Origin: Pseudomonas sp. MWU13-2105
GTDB taxonomy: Bacteria > Pseudomonadota > Gammaproteobacteria > Pseudomonadales > Pseudomonadaceae
DNA length: 64,000 bases
Assembly (NCBI RefSeq): GCF_023242315.1
Contig: NZ_JALLIY010000001.1
Location: forward strand, 248,001-312,000
Direction: 5' to 3'
The notes under the pieces were generated by a model that was not told where the DNA came from, made no database searches, and saw nothing but the letters and a program-made list of their open reading frames with translations. The translations under genes were made by a program, and so were the position numbers. Below, piece by piece: positions 37,540 to 52,647 of the stretch. Positions within the stretch are counted from its first letter, which is position 1, and each line of letters opens with the position of its first letter.

Positions 37540-39255
37540 ATGTACCAGTTCTTCATCGAAGGTCTGCAACGCCTGGGACGGGCGTTGATGCTCCCCATCG
37601 CCATCCTGCCGATTGCCGGCCTGTTGCTGCGCCTGGGCGATACCGACCTGCTGAACATTGCGATCGTCCACGATGCCGGCAACACCATCTTCGCCAACCT
37701 GGCGCTGATCTTCGCCATCGGCATCGCCGTCGGTTTCGCCCGCGACAACAACGGCACCGCCGGACTGGCTGGGGCCATCGGTTACCTGGTGCTGATCGCC
37801 ACCCTCAAGGTGCTCGACGCGAGCATCAACATGGGCATGCTCGCCGGGATCATCAGTGGCCTGCTGGGCGGGGCGCTGTACAACCGGTTCAAGGACATCA
37901 AGCTGCCGGAATACCTGGCGTTCTTCGGCGGGCGCCGCTTCGTGCCGATTGTCACCGGATTCTCGGCGGTGGGCCTGGGGGTGGTGTTCGGCATTATCTG
38001 GCCGCCGATCCAGAGCGGCATCAACAGCCTCGGCCTGCTGATGGTCGAGAGCGGCAGCCTCGGCGCCTTCGTCTTCGGCGTCCTCAACCGACTGCTGATC
38101 GTCACCGGCTTGCACCACATCCTCAACAATATGATGTGGTTCGTGTTCGGTAGCTACACCTCGCCCGAGACCGGGCTGATGGTGACCGGTGACCTGGCAC
38201 GCTACTTCGCCGGCGACCCGAAGGCCGGGCAGTTCATGACCGGCATGTTTCCGGTGATGGTCTTCGGCCTGCCGGCCGCTTGCCTGGCGATGTACCGCAA
38301 CGCCCTGCCGGAACGGCGCAAGCTGATGGGCGGGCTGCTGCTGTCGATGGCCCTGACCTCGTTCCTGACCGGGGTGACCGAACCGATCGAATTCGCCTTC
38401 ATGTTCCTCGCGCCGATGCTCTACCTGCTGCATGCCTTGCTGACGGGGCTATCGATGGCGGTGAGCAATGCGCTGAATATCCACCTGGGGTTTACCTTCT
38501 CCGGCGGCGCCATCGACATGGCCCTGGGCTGGGGCAAATCCACCCACGGCTGGCTGGTGTTTCCAGTGGGGCTGGCCTATGCCCTGCTGTACTACTTCGT
38601 TTTCGATTTCTGCATCCGCCGCTTCGACCTGAAGACGCCCGGGCGCGAGAACATCGCCAATGCCACCGCCACCCGGATACTCAGCGAAAACCAGCGGGGA
38701 GCAGCTTATATCCGCGCTCTCGGCGGGGCCGCCAACCTGATCACGGTTGGCGCCTGCACCACGCGCCTGCGGGTGGAATTGCGGGACCGGGACAAAGCGC
38801 TGGACGCCGAGCTGAAAAGCCTCGGGGCGATGGCGGTGGTCAGGCCGGGTCATGGCGGCAGCCTGCAAGTGGTGGTCGGGCCGTTGGCGGACAGCATTGC
38901 CGATGAGATTCGCCTGGCCTTGCCGGTGACCGCTTCGATCGACGTGGCGGTGGGCGAGCCGCTGCGTACCGGGTCGCTGGCGATCGACGCGCAGCAGCTC
39001 CAGCAGTGGTTGGACGCACTGGGTGGGAAAGATAATGTGCTGGCCTTGGAGTGTGTCGCCCAGACGCGGTTGCGGGTGCAGCTCGAGGACGGTCGCCGGC
39101 TATCGGAAGCGGATCTGAAAGCCCTCGGCTGCCAGGGTGTCAGTCAGGTGGAAGGCGGGGCCTGGCACGTGTTGGTGGGGAGTCGGGCCGGCGGTATCAG
39201 TGACGCGCTAAGGACATTATTGAACCGCAGGGAAACTTGCGCGGTACCACTCTAG
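37540..39255 (+). CDS. nagE: N-acetylglucosamine PTS permease EIICB
   Basis: A 571-residue inner-membrane permease that imports and phosphorylates GlcNAc. The EIIC domain (1-~360) shows many membrane segments and sugar-site elements, for example VTGLHHILNNMMW and GVTEPIEFAFMFLAPMLY. An EIIB domain (~388-465) carries the phospho-cysteine C406 in GACTTRLRV. A second EIIB-like domain (~485-563) aligns with it but has A507 where the cysteine should be (CVAQTRLRV). No EIIA is attached; NagF supplies it. Last gene of the operon, 42 bp after nagF. Confidence 0.94.
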   Translation: MYQFFIEGLQRLGRALMLPIAILPIAGLLLRLGDTDLLNIAIVHDAGNTIFANLALIFAIGIAVGFARDNNGTAGLAGAIGYLVLIATLKVLDASINMGMLAGIISGLLGGALYNRFKDIKLPEYLAFFGGRRFVPIVTGFSAVGLGVVFGIIWPPIQSGINSLGLLMVESGSLGAFVFGVLNRLLIVTGLHHILNNMMWFVFGSYTSPETGLMVTGDLARYFAGDPKAGQFMTGMFPVMVFGLPAACLAMYRNALPERRKLMGGLLLSMALTSFLTGVTEPIEFAFMFLAPMLYLLHALLTGLSMAVSNALNIHLGFTFSGGAIDMALGWGKSTHGWLVFPVGLAYALLYYFVFDFCIRRFDLKTPGRENIANATATRILSENQRGAAYIRALGGAANLITVGACTTRLRVELRDRDKALDAELKSLGAMAVVRPGHGGSLQVVVGPLADSIADEIRLALPVTASIDVAVGEPLRTGSLAIDAQQLQQWLDALGGKDNVLALECVAQTRLRVQLEDGRRLSEADLKALGCQGVSQVEGGAWHVLVGSRAGGISDALRTLLNRRETCAVPL

Positions 39256-39320
39256 CCCCGCCACTTGAGGTAGCGGATTCGATTCGTCACCTCAGACGGC
39301 CTGGCTACGTGCCAATACCA

Positions 39321-39659
39321 TCAAGGGTGAGGATGAGGCCTGGCCACCACAAAGCGCCAGGGCAAAGCCGACATCTCCCCGCTTTCAATGCTTTTCACGG
39401 TGATTGAATAATCACCCTTGTCGAACCGCGGCGGTATGAACTCCCACAGTCCGAGATCCGGGACAAAAATTTCGAAATCCCCCAGCCGCTGCCCGTGGTT
39501 ATACATATGCAGTCTATCCCTGGCCATGGCGTTGCCGGCAAAGCGGATGGAAGTCGCCTGGGTAATCTGTCCTCCGCCCTGCACAACCTCGTCTGTGTCG
39601 TTGTTGACGACATAGGTAATAGTGGGCGGAACTCGTGGGGTATGGTTTTTTGAAGTCAT
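39321..39659 (-). CDS. Orphan Ig-like/beta-sandwich small protein
   Basis: I do not recognise this 112-residue protein by name. The start ATG has GGGAG upstream. There is no signal peptide. The sequence alternates predicted strands (TITYVVNNDTDEV, TSIRFAGNAM, RLHMYNHGQRLGDFEIFV, DYSITVKSIESGEMS, PWRFVVA) in the way of single Ig-like repeat domains found in large Pseudomonas surface proteins and toxins. Base composition is noticeably less GC-rich than its neighbours, and it stands alone between the nag operon and purL, so it may be an acquired or left-over domain. Confidence 0.55.
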   Translation of the reverse strand: MTSKNHTPRVPPTITYVVNNDTDEVVQGGGQITQATSIRFAGNAMARDRLHMYNHGQRLGDFEIFVPDLGLWEFIPPRFDKGDYSITVKSIESGEMSALPWRFVVARPHPHP

Positions 39660-39784
39660 GATTAATGCTCCCTATCAACTCATGGATCGGAGAAATTATT
39701 CAAGAGCATTGCAAGGAGGCTTGGCTACTGTCAGAAATAACAGGTAGCAATTGATTCCGACCGGCGGAATCAGAGGGGCGTGAA

Positions 39785-40096
39785 TCAGAAATCCGCCAGG
39801 CGCCAGACTTCATAGGCCGGCGTTTCGTAGGGATGGCTCTGCCTCAGAGCCATCACCACCGCCTCGATCAAGGCGTCCGCCACCACCAGCTCAACCTTCC
39901 ACTCGTCCACCTGCTCGACCACGCCGGTCTGCCCGAGAAACGGCTGGCTGCCGTCCAACGGGCGAAACTGGCCCTGGCCCAGCACCTGCCACGCGCACTG
40001 GTCATAAGCACCGATCCGACCGCCTCCGGCGGCGAATACGGCACTCTTGACCTGTTCCACATGGCTCGGCGGCACGAAAAAGCTGAGCTTGTACAT
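39785..40096 (-). CDS. YqfO/CutA-like fold protein
   Basis: A 103-residue protein with the sequence of the YqfO (NIF3-insert-like) family: MYKLSFFVPPSHVEQVKSAV at the start, GGGRIGAYDQCAWQ in the middle and SHPYETPAYEVWRL at the end. The fold is ferredoxin-like, related to CutA and PII proteins, and the HPYE motif is diagnostic. Biochemical role unknown. It follows purL by only 6 bp and is likely cotranscribed with it. Confidence 0.85.
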   Translation of the reverse strand: MYKLSFFVPPSHVEQVKSAVFAAGGGRIGAYDQCAWQVLGQGQFRPLDGSQPFLGQTGVVEQVDEWKVELVVADALIEAVVMALRQSHPYETPAYEVWRLADF

Positions 40097-40102
40097 GAGC
40101 GC

Positions 40103-45746
<5,644 letters not shown>

Positions 45747-45783
45747 CCAACTGCCAGCCTGTGCTATTTGTAGCGCTCTCACG

Positions 45784-45809
45784 GGCGCAACAAAACTCCA
45801 GGTTGCGCC
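45784..45809. terminator. Hairpin between convergent mltF and pdxJ
   Basis: GGCGCAAC-10 nt-GTTGCGCC, 8-bp arms, in the 84-bp gap between the two stop codons. No strong T tract follows on either strand. Confidence 0.45.
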
Positions 45810-45830
45810 GCGATATGAAGTACCCAGCCC

Positions 45831-46577
45831 TCAAGCCTTGGGCGCAGCCGCCAGAATCAGCTCTTTCATCTCCACCACCGCCGCCTTGAAGCCGACGAAC
45901 AGCGCATGCGCCACCAGCGCATGACCGATGTTCAGTTCGTTGATCCCCGGAATCGCCGCCACCGCCTCGACGTTGTGGTAATGCAAGCCATGCCCGGCAT
46001 TGACGATCAACCCCTGGGCCACGCCGAATGCTACGCCATCAGCAATCCGCTGCAGTTCTTCGGCGACTTCCGCCGCTGTATGGGCATCGGCATAGCGCCC
46101 GGTGTGCAACTCGATGGCCGGCGCGCCGACACGCTTGGCCGCGGCGATCTGACGCTCGTCGGCATCGATGAACAGTGACACTTCACTGCCGATCTTGCCC
46201 AGGCGCTCGACCGCCGCCTTGATCCGCGCCTCCTGCCCTGCCACGTCCAGGCCACCTTCGGTGGTCAGCTCCTGGCGGGTTTCCGGCACCAGGCAGATAT
46301 GCGCCGGCCGAATGCGCTCGGCAAACGCCATCATCTCCTCGGTCACACCCATCTCGAAGTTCATCCGCGTCTGCAACACATCCTTGAGCAACAGGACATC
46401 GCGCTCCTGGATATGCCGGCGGTCTTCACGCAAGTGCACGGTAATACCGTCGGCGCCCGCCTCTTCGGCATCCAGCGCAGCCTTGACCGGATCGGGATAA
46501 CGCGTGCCCCGGGCCTGGCGCAGGGTGGCGACGTGGTCGATGTTCACGCCGAGAAGGATACGAGTGCTGGTGCTCAC
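45831..46577 (-). CDS. pdxJ: Pyridoxine 5'-phosphate synthase
   Basis: A 248-residue TIM-barrel enzyme condensing 1-deoxyxylulose-5-phosphate with 3-amino-2-oxopropyl phosphate to pyridoxine phosphate. [31 protein letters not shown] and the [11 protein letters not shown] segment identify it. The start is GTG at 46577 with AGGAG eight bases upstream. It is the last gene of the lepA-pdxJ cluster but is separated from recO by a 253-bp spacer holding a degenerate REP pair. Confidence 0.97.
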   Translation of the reverse strand: MSTSTRILLGVNIDHVATLRQARGTRYPDPVKAALDAEEAGADGITVHLREDRRHIQERDVLLLKDVLQTRMNFEMGVTEEMMAFAERIRPAHICLVPETRQELTTEGGLDVAGQEARIKAAVERLGKIGSEVSLFIDADERQIAAAKRVGAPAIELHTGRYADAHTAAEVAEELQRIADGVAFGVAQGLIVNAGHGLHYHNVEAVAAIPGINELNIGHALVAHALFVGFKAAVVEMKELILAAAPKA

Positions 46578-46690
46578 GGAAAGACTCCTGAAGAGTGGAA
46601 GATTCGCTGCACAGCATACACGTCAGAAGTGGCCTTTACGGCCAGTTCTGTGCGTCGAATGCGGATGCCAGGAGGCCTTGCCGCAATGCT

Positions 46691-46804
46691 GTTGTAGGAA
46701 CGGGCGCGCGATGGACTCAAGAGCCCCCGCGTTTACCTGCTGAACACGCGTTATCGTTAACGACCATCGCGGGCAATCGAGCGTCGACCGACCGCTCCTG
46801 CAAC
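46691..46804. repeat. Degenerate REP-like inverted pair
   Basis: GTTGTAGGAACGGGCGCGCGATGG at the left (46691-46714, length quoted only by ends: starts GTTGTAGGA, ends GCGATGG) pairs imperfectly with CCATCGCGGGC...CTCCTGCAAC at the right. It lies in the recO-pdxJ spacer. Confidence 0.5.
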
Positions 46805-46830
46805 AACGATATCAGGCCATACCCCACCGC

Positions 46831-47520
46831 TCAGGGTTTGCGGAACAACTCGCGACTGACCAGCGGCTTACCGCCCAGGTGCACCGCCAGGGCCTGGCGC
46901 ATCAGGCGCTTGGCCGCCGACAAGGCGCCCACCGCAGTCCAGTCAGCCTCGGCCATGGCCAGCAGTTCGGTGCCCTGGAACAGGCCCGGTTGCAACAGGT
47001 AGACCCGCTCCAGGCCGGCGTCGACTTGCAGGCGGTACAAGCCATCCGCCGCCAAGGGTTCGCCGTGAATATCCAGGTCGAGGGAAAAGCCGTAGCCGAG
47101 GTCGTCCAGCAGCCGCCACTCGAAGGAGCGCAACAGCGGTTCCAGGGGGCGACCTTCGGCCAGGGCCAGCAAGGTCGCGGCATAGTGGTCGAAGACCGCG
47201 GGGTGCGGGTCTTCGGCCGGGAGCAGGCGGATTAACAACTCATTGAGGTAGAGACCACTGAACAAGGCCTCGCCGATAAGCCAGGTGGCGACACCGGCGC
47301 TTTCCATCCGGCCGACGTTCTTCAGCTCGCCGCGACCGCGAAACTCCACCTCGAGGGGCACGAAGGGCCGCGCCAGGGTCCCGGCCTTGCCCCGCGCACT
47401 GCGCAGTACGGCACGCAACCGGCCTTGCGGGGTGATGAAATCCACCAACGCGCTGTTTTCGCGATAGGCGCGGGAGTGCAGGACGTAGGCGGGCTGGCCG
47501 GGAGGTGGCTGGCTGGACAT
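46831..47520 (-). CDS. recO: DNA repair protein RecO
   Basis: A 229-residue recombination mediator that with RecR loads RecA onto SSB-coated single-stranded DNA. The N-terminal OB fold ([27 protein letters not shown]-like [14 protein letters not shown]) and the helical C-terminal domain ([22 protein letters not shown]) fit the family. No zinc-binding cysteine cluster is present, as usual in gammaproteobacteria. It is separated from era by 277 bp containing a compound REP element. Confidence 0.93.
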   Translation of the reverse strand: MSSQPPPGQPAYVLHSRAYRENSALVDFITPQGRLRAVLRSARGKAGTLARPFVPLEVEFRGRGELKNVGRMESAGVATWLIGEALFSGLYLNELLIRLLPAEDPHPAVFDHYAATLLALAEGRPLEPLLRSFEWRLLDDLGYGFSLDLDIHGEPLAADGLYRLQVDAGLERVYLLQPGLFQGTELLAMAEADWTAVGALSAAKRLMRQALAVHLGGKPLVSRELFRKP

Positions 47521-47619
47521 CGGCGTATGAATGTCTCTGAAGGATATTGCTTGTGTGGCAAGAGGCCTTAGCTCAACCCTAGCCTGAACACCTGACTTGT
47601 GGGAACGGTGCGAGCTTAT

Positions 47620-47756
47620 TGTGGCGAGCGGACTTACCCGCGCTGGGGGGCGGAGCCCCCCCTCCTAAAACCAGTAATCGCGGAATATCAGGTAGAACGC
47701 GGTGCCTGGTTTTACGACTGCTTCGCAGCCGAGCGCGGGCAAGCCCGCTCGCCACA
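47620..47756. repeat. Compound REP element with conserved core, copy 1
   Basis: Outer REP arms (TGTGGCGAGCGG... and ...CCCGCTCGCCACA) enclose ~90 bases whose right part (TATCAGGTAGAACGCGGTG, then TTTACGACTGCTTCGCAGCC) is shared with copy 2 at 57759-57891. It lies between era and recO. Confidence 0.8.
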
Positions 47757-47797
47757 AAATTCGAACTTCCTTAACGGCAAGTCACTTGAAGACCGCG

Positions 47798-48700
47798 TTA
47801 CAGATCGCCGTAACCCAACGAACGCAGGGCACGCTCGTCATCGGACCAGCCCCCCTTCACCTTGACCCACAGGTTGAGCATGATCTTCGAATCGAACAGC
47901 AGCTCCATATCCTTGCGCGCCTCGGTGCCAATGCGCTTGATGCGCTCGCCCTTGTCGCCAATGATGATCTTCTTCTGGCCGTCACGTTCGACGAGGATCA
48001 GCGCATGGATGTGCAGGGTCTTCCCCTGTTGCTTGAACTCTTCGATCTCCACGGTGATCTGGTAAGGCAGCTCGGCCCCCATCTGCCGCATGATTTTCTC
48101 ACGCACCAGTTCCGCGGCCAGGAAGCGGCTGCTGCGGTCGGTGATCTGGTCTTCCGGGAAAAAGTGCTCGTTTTCCGGCAGGTGCGTGGCGATCAGGCTT
48201 TCCAGATGTTCGAGGTTGTGCCCGTGCTGCGCCGAGATCGGCACGATCTGCGCCTTGGGCAACTGTTCCTGCAACCAGGTCAGGTGCGGCATCAGCTCGG
48301 CCTTGTCCTCGATCCGGTCGGTCTTGTTCAAGGCCACGATTACCGGGCCTTCGACGTACTGGATACGCTCCAAGACCATCTGGTCCTCATCGGTCCAACG
48401 GGTACGGTCAACCACGAAGATCACCACGTCGACGTCTTTCAACGCCGCCGAAGCGGTCTTGTTCATGTAGCGGTTCAGGGCCTTTTCGCCGCCCTTGTGC
48501 ATACCGGGGGTATCCACGTAGACCGCCTGCACGCTGCCTTCGGTCTTGATCCCGAGCATGTTGTGGCGAGTGGTCTGGGGCTTGCGCGAGGTGATCGCCA
48601 GTTTCTGCCCGAGGATATGGTTCAGCAGCGTGGACTTGCCCACGTTCGGCCGGCCGACGATGGCGACGTAGCCGCAGCGGGTTGCCGTTGAATCAGTCAT
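47798..48700 (-). CDS. era: GTPase Era
   Basis: A 300-residue GTPase for 30S assembly that binds the 3' end of 16S rRNA. G domain: [12 protein letters not shown] (P-loop), DTPGMHKGG and NKTDR; C-terminal KH domain with [16 protein letters not shown]. The start at 48700 overlaps the rnc stop by 8 bases, so translation is probably coupled. The operon partner rnc processes the same rRNA. Confidence 0.97.
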   Translation of the reverse strand: MTDSTATRCGYVAIVGRPNVGKSTLLNHILGQKLAITSRKPQTTRHNMLGIKTEGSVQAVYVDTPGMHKGGEKALNRYMNKTASAALKDVDVVIFVVDRTRWTDEDQMVLERIQYVEGPVIVALNKTDRIEDKAELMPHLTWLQEQLPKAQIVPISAQHGHNLEHLESLIATHLPENEHFFPEDQITDRSSRFLAAELVREKIMRQMGAELPYQITVEIEEFKQQGKTLHIHALILVERDGQKKIIIGDKGERIKRIGTEARKDMELLFDSKIMLNLWVKVKGGWSDDERALRSLGYGDL

Positions 48701-49382
48701 TACCATTCTCCACGCCCAGGGCAATCAGTGCCGATGCCGCCGCTACCTGTTCGGCAATACGACGGCTCACGCCCTGTCCTCGGCTTTTTTCATTCAATAG
48801 GGTGATCTCACACTCGACGAAGAACGTCCGGCAATGCGGCTCACCCTGGATATCCACCACTTCGTAACGCGGCAGGTCGCAGGCCCGCGACTGCAGAAAC
48901 TCCTGCAGGCGGGTCTTGGGGTCCTTGTTGGTGTCGACCAGCGTCAGGCTGTCAAATTCCGAGGTCAGCCAGGCCAACACCCGGTCCCGTGCCGCTTCCA
49001 TGCCGGCATCCAGGTAAATCGCGCCGATCAGCGCTTCCAGGGCATCGGCGAGAATCGATTCACGGCGGAAACCACCGCTTTTCAATTCGCCGGAGCCCAG
49101 GCGCAGGTACTCGCCCAGCTCAAAACCACGGGCCAGTACCGCCAGTGTTTCACCTTTGACCAGGCGCGCGCGCAAACGCGACAACTGGCCTTCGCGAGCC
49201 TGGGGGAAACGCTCGAACAGCGCTTCGCCGGCGACGAAGTTGAGAATGGCATCCCCGAGGAATTCCAGGCGCTCATTGTTGCGTCCGGCAAAACTGCGGT
49301 GGGTCAGGGCCAGGAGCATCAGTTCCTGGTCCTTGAAGGTATAGCCGAGCTGACGCTCGAGACGACTTAACGACACGCTCAC
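48693..49382 (-). CDS. rnc: Ribonuclease III
   Basis: A 229-residue double-strand RNA endonuclease processing rRNA precursors and mRNAs. The catalytic signature [20 protein letters not shown] is followed by the second acidic site ([11 protein letters not shown]) and a C-terminal dsRNA-binding domain ([13 protein letters not shown] to ASALIALG). It starts with GTG overlapping the DUF4845 stop (GTGA). Confidence 0.97.
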   Translation of the reverse strand: MSVSLSRLERQLGYTFKDQELMLLALTHRSFAGRNNERLEFLGDAILNFVAGEALFERFPQAREGQLSRLRARLVKGETLAVLARGFELGEYLRLGSGELKSGGFRRESILADALEALIGAIYLDAGMEAARDRVLAWLTSEFDSLTLVDTNKDPKTRLQEFLQSRACDLPRYEVVDIQGEPHCRTFFVECEITLLNEKSRGQGVSRRIAEQVAAASALIALGVENGND

Positions 49383-49762
49383 GGTTTGGCCACGCTGAAT
49401 TCGTGGTCGAACTTGACCACCAGATCGATATTCTGGATCAGCGGATCACGCTGCTCATATTTCAAGTGCGCGAGGAACCGGTTGTTCTCCAACGTCACGC
49501 TTAACACCTTGTTCACATCCAAATCCTGAATACTGTTGACCTGCATGCCGCGGATAACATGAGTATAAAAGTCATTGATGGTGACGATATCCGCCGCCTT
49601 GTCGGTTTCCACCGACATGATGATTTTCTTCATCGACATATAGTCGAGGTAATGCGGGACCACTTTCAACGCCACACTGGCAGCGAAGGCCACCAAGGCC
49701 AGGGTCAGCAACCAGCCAAAAAACGACAGGCCTTGTTGCGAGCGAGCAGAGGTCATCTTCAT
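49379..49762 (-). CDS. DUF4845 membrane protein
   Basis: A 127-residue protein with one N-terminal transmembrane helix (residues about 10-30; [23 protein letters not shown] is hydrophobic) and a small periplasmic domain. DUF4845 proteins are regularly found between lepB and rnc in pseudomonads and relatives; function unknown, perhaps a pilin-like single-span protein. It lies 55 bp after lepB and overlaps rnc by 4 bases. Confidence 0.9.
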   Translation of the reverse strand: MKMTSARSQQGLSFFGWLLTLALVAFAASVALKVVPHYLDYMSMKKIIMSVETDKAADIVTINDFYTHVIRGMQVNSIQDLDVNKVLSVTLENNRFLAHLKYEQRDPLIQNIDLVVKFDHEFSVAKP

Positions 49763-49817
49763 GGTACTGCGGCACCTGAAAAAGCACTCGGCGCTGTGTT
49801 CACAGCGCCGGGTTTGG

Positions 49818-50672
49818 TTACTTGATCAGACCGACCCGGGAAAAATTCGGGAAGTGGCTGAGTTTCGGTTCGGGCCAGCTCATCCAGACCGCGAAGGCCT
49901 TGCCGACGATATTCTCGTCGGGAACCATGCCCAACAGCTCCTTGGGAATGCTCGGGTCATCCCAGTAGCGGCTGTCGTTGGAGTTGTCGCGGTTGTCGCC
50001 CATCATGAAGTAGTGGCCCGCCGGGACCGTCCACTCGTGATCGGGCGGCGCGCGGTAGCGGCCCATTTCCTTGCGGATCAGGTGTTCGGCGGCGCCCAGT
50101 TGCTCTTTGTAGAGCTCGGCACTGCCCAACATGCCCGGCTCGGCGCCGACCAGCTGTTCGGCCACCGACTGGCCATTGACGAACAGCTTCTTGTCACTGG
50201 TGTAGCGCACCACATCGCCCGGCAAGCCGACTACACGCTTGATGTAGTTGACGTTGGGGTCGCTCGGGTAGCGGAACACCATCACATCGCCGCGCTGCGG
50301 ATCACCGACCTGGATGACCTTCTTGTCGATCACCGGCAAACGAATCCCGTAGGAAAACTTGTTCACCAGGATGAAGTCACCGACATCCAGGGTCGGCTTC
50401 ATCGAGCCGGACGGAATCTGGAACGGTTCCACCAGGAACGAACGCAGCACCAGCACGATGAACAACACCGGAAAGAAGGATTTGCCGTATTCAACCAGCA
50501 AAGGCTCCTTGTTCAGTTTTTCGACCACATCGCCGTCGGGCTGCGTCACGCTGCCCTGATAGGCCGCGATAGCGGAACGCCGACGAGGCGCCAGAAAGAC
50601 CAGATCGAACAACGCCAGTGCACCACAGATGGCGACGGCGATGACCAGCAACAGCGGGAAATTTAGTGACAT
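49818..50672 (-). CDS. lepB: Signal peptidase I
   Basis: A 284-residue inner-membrane serine protease that removes Sec signal peptides. Two N-terminal membrane segments (about 4-25 and 65-80) precede the catalytic domain. The nucleophile serine is in IPSGSMKPTL, and the general-base lysine is in DVMVFRYPSDPNVNYIKRVVGLPGD. The later box GDNRDNSNDSRYW is also present. It starts 5 bp after lepA. Confidence 0.97.
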   Translation of the reverse strand: MSLNFPLLLVIAVAICGALALFDLVFLAPRRRSAIAAYQGSVTQPDGDVVEKLNKEPLLVEYGKSFFPVLFIVLVLRSFLVEPFQIPSGSMKPTLDVGDFILVNKFSYGIRLPVIDKKVIQVGDPQRGDVMVFRYPSDPNVNYIKRVVGLPGDVVRYTSDKKLFVNGQSVAEQLVGAEPGMLGSAELYKEQLGAAEHLIRKEMGRYRAPPDHEWTVPAGHYFMMGDNRDNSNDSRYWDDPSIPKELLGMVPDENIVGKAFAVWMSWPEPKLSHFPNFSRVGLIK

Positions 50673-50677
50673 AGGAC

Positions 50678-52477
50678 CTAACTATCCAACCTGAGCACTG
50701 CAAGGAAGGCTTCCTGTGGAATTTCCACGTTACCCACTTGCTTCATGCGTTTCTTACCGGCCTTTTGCTTTTCCAACAGCTTGCGCTTACGGCTGACGTC
50801 ACCGCCGTAGCATTTGGCCAGTACGTTCTTTCTGAGGGCCTTGACAGTTGTCCGCGCCACGATCTGCCCGCCAATGGCGGCCTGGATGGCAACGTCGAAC
50901 ATCTGACGAGGAATCAGTTCTTTCATCTTCTCGGTCAACGCACGACCTTTGTAATGCGCGTTATCACGATGCACGATCAGCGCCAGGGCGTCGACCTTTT
51001 CACCGTTGATCAGAACATCCAGCTTGACCAGGTTGGCCGACTGGTAACGATCAAAATGATAGTCCAGCGAAGCATAGCCGCGACTGGTGGATTTGAGACG
51101 GTCGAAGAAGTCCAGGACCACTTCGTTCATCGGCAAATCGTAGGTCACTTGCACCTGGGAACCGAGGAACAGCATGTCGTGCTGGATGCCACGCTTCTCG
51201 ATGCACAGGGTAATGACGTTGCCCAGGTGCTCCTGCGGTACAAGAATATTCGCCCGGACGATCGGTTCGCGCATATCCTCGATGGCCGACAGGTCCGGGA
51301 GCTTGGACGGGTTGTCGACGTAAATGGTTTCGCCGTTCTTGAGCAGCAGCTCGAAGATTACCGTCGGCGCGGTGGTGATCAGGTCCAGGTCGTACTCGCG
51401 CTCCAGGCGCTCCTGGATGATCTCCATGTGCAACATGCCGAGGAACCCGCAACGGAAACCGAAGCCCAGGGCGTCGGAGCTTTCCGGGGTGTACTGCAGC
51501 GAGGAGTCGTTCAGCGTGAGCTTTTGCAGGGCTTCGCGGAAGTCTTCGAAATCGTCGGAGCTGACCGGGAACAGACCGGCGTAGACCTGCGGCTGGATGC
51601 GCTTGAAGCCCGGCAGCACGTCGACATCGGGGGTGGTGCTCAGGGTCAGGGTGTCGCCTACCGGCGCACCGTGGATGTCCTTGATACCGGCGATGATGAA
51701 GCCCACTTCGCCGGCCTTCAGGTCGACGGTGGCGGTGTGTTTCGGGTTGAACACCCCGACGCTGTCCACCAGGTGCATCTTGCCGGTGGACTTGACCAGG
51801 ATCTTGTCACCCTTCTTCACGCGGCCGTGGCGCACGCGCACCAGGGACACGACGCCCAGGTAGTTGTCGAACCAGGAGTCGATGATCAACGCTTGCAGCG
51901 GATCTTCGATATTGCCGGTCGGCGCCGGAATGGTGGTCACCAGGCGTTCGAGCACTTCGTCGACACCCAGGCCGGTCTTGGCGCTGCAGGTGACGGCGTC
52001 GGTGGCGTCGATCCCGATGATTTTCTCGATTTCTTCCTTCACCCGGTCCGGATCGGCTTGCGGCAGGTCGATCTTGTTCAGCACCGGCATGACTTCCAGG
52101 CCCTGCTCGATCGCGGTGTAGCAGTTGGCAACGGACTGGGCTTCGACGCCCTGGCCGGCGTCCACCACCAGCAAGGCACCTTCACAGGCGGCCAGGGAAC
52201 GGCTGACTTCATAGGTGAAGTCGACGTGGCCGGGGGTATCGATGAAGTTCAGCTGGTAGGTGATGCCGTCGCGAGCCTTGTAGTACAGAGTAACGCTGTG
52301 GGCCTTGATGGTGATCCCGCGCTCGCGCTCGAGGTCCATGGAATCCAGCACCTGCGCTTCCATCTCGCGCTCGGCAAGGCCGCCGCACATCTGGATGAAG
52401 CGATCGGCCAGAGTCGACTTGCCATGGTCAATGTGGGCGATGATGGAGAAATTGCGGATATGACTCAAATCACTCAC
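50678..52477 (-). CDS. lepA: Elongation factor 4 (LepA)
   Basis: A 599-residue translational GTPase acting on stalled or assembling ribosomes. The start is GTG at 52477 ([20 protein letters not shown]). G motifs [14 protein letters not shown] and NKIDLP are present, followed by domains II, III, V and the LepA-specific C-terminal domain ending in [20 protein letters not shown]. First gene of the minus-strand lepA-lepB-DUF4845-rnc-era cluster. Confidence 0.98.
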   Translation of the reverse strand: MSDLSHIRNFSIIAHIDHGKSTLADRFIQMCGGLAEREMEAQVLDSMDLERERGITIKAHSVTLYYKARDGITYQLNFIDTPGHVDFTYEVSRSLAACEGALLVVDAGQGVEAQSVANCYTAIEQGLEVMPVLNKIDLPQADPDRVKEEIEKIIGIDATDAVTCSAKTGLGVDEVLERLVTTIPAPTGNIEDPLQALIIDSWFDNYLGVVSLVRVRHGRVKKGDKILVKSTGKMHLVDSVGVFNPKHTATVDLKAGEVGFIIAGIKDIHGAPVGDTLTLSTTPDVDVLPGFKRIQPQVYAGLFPVSSDDFEDFREALQKLTLNDSSLQYTPESSDALGFGFRCGFLGMLHMEIIQERLEREYDLDLITTAPTVIFELLLKNGETIYVDNPSKLPDLSAIEDMREPIVRANILVPQEHLGNVITLCIEKRGIQHDMLFLGSQVQVTYDLPMNEVVLDFFDRLKSTSRGYASLDYHFDRYQSANLVKLDVLINGEKVDALALIVHRDNAHYKGRALTEKMKELIPRQMFDVAIQAAIGGQIVARTTVKALRKNVLAKCYGGDVSRKRKLLEKQKAGKKRMKQVGNVEIPQEAFLAVLRLDS

Positions 52478-52585
52478 GGATCAACACTCAAAAAGGTTGC
52501 AGGCAGACTGCCCGCCGAAAAATAGCCGGTAATTGTACCTGATGCACGGCCAAGGCGTCACGTGAACAGGCCGGGCGGCACGGAC

Positions 52586-52618
52586 AAAAAAGCCCCGGTC
52601 ACTGGACAGAGGCTTTTT
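52586..52618 (-). terminator. Terminator after lptG
   Basis: On the minus strand AAAAAGCCTC...GGGGCTTTTTT, 30 bases after the lptG stop and upstream of lepA. Confidence 0.8.
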
Positions 52619-52647
52619 CCTGGATCATTTGCCGCTCGATCGCCGCA

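Noticed and set aside
47620..47756. REP pairs as CRISPR repeats or IS ends
   Set aside because: They are inverted pairs with no array of spacers, no transposase gene between them and no target-site duplication visible.
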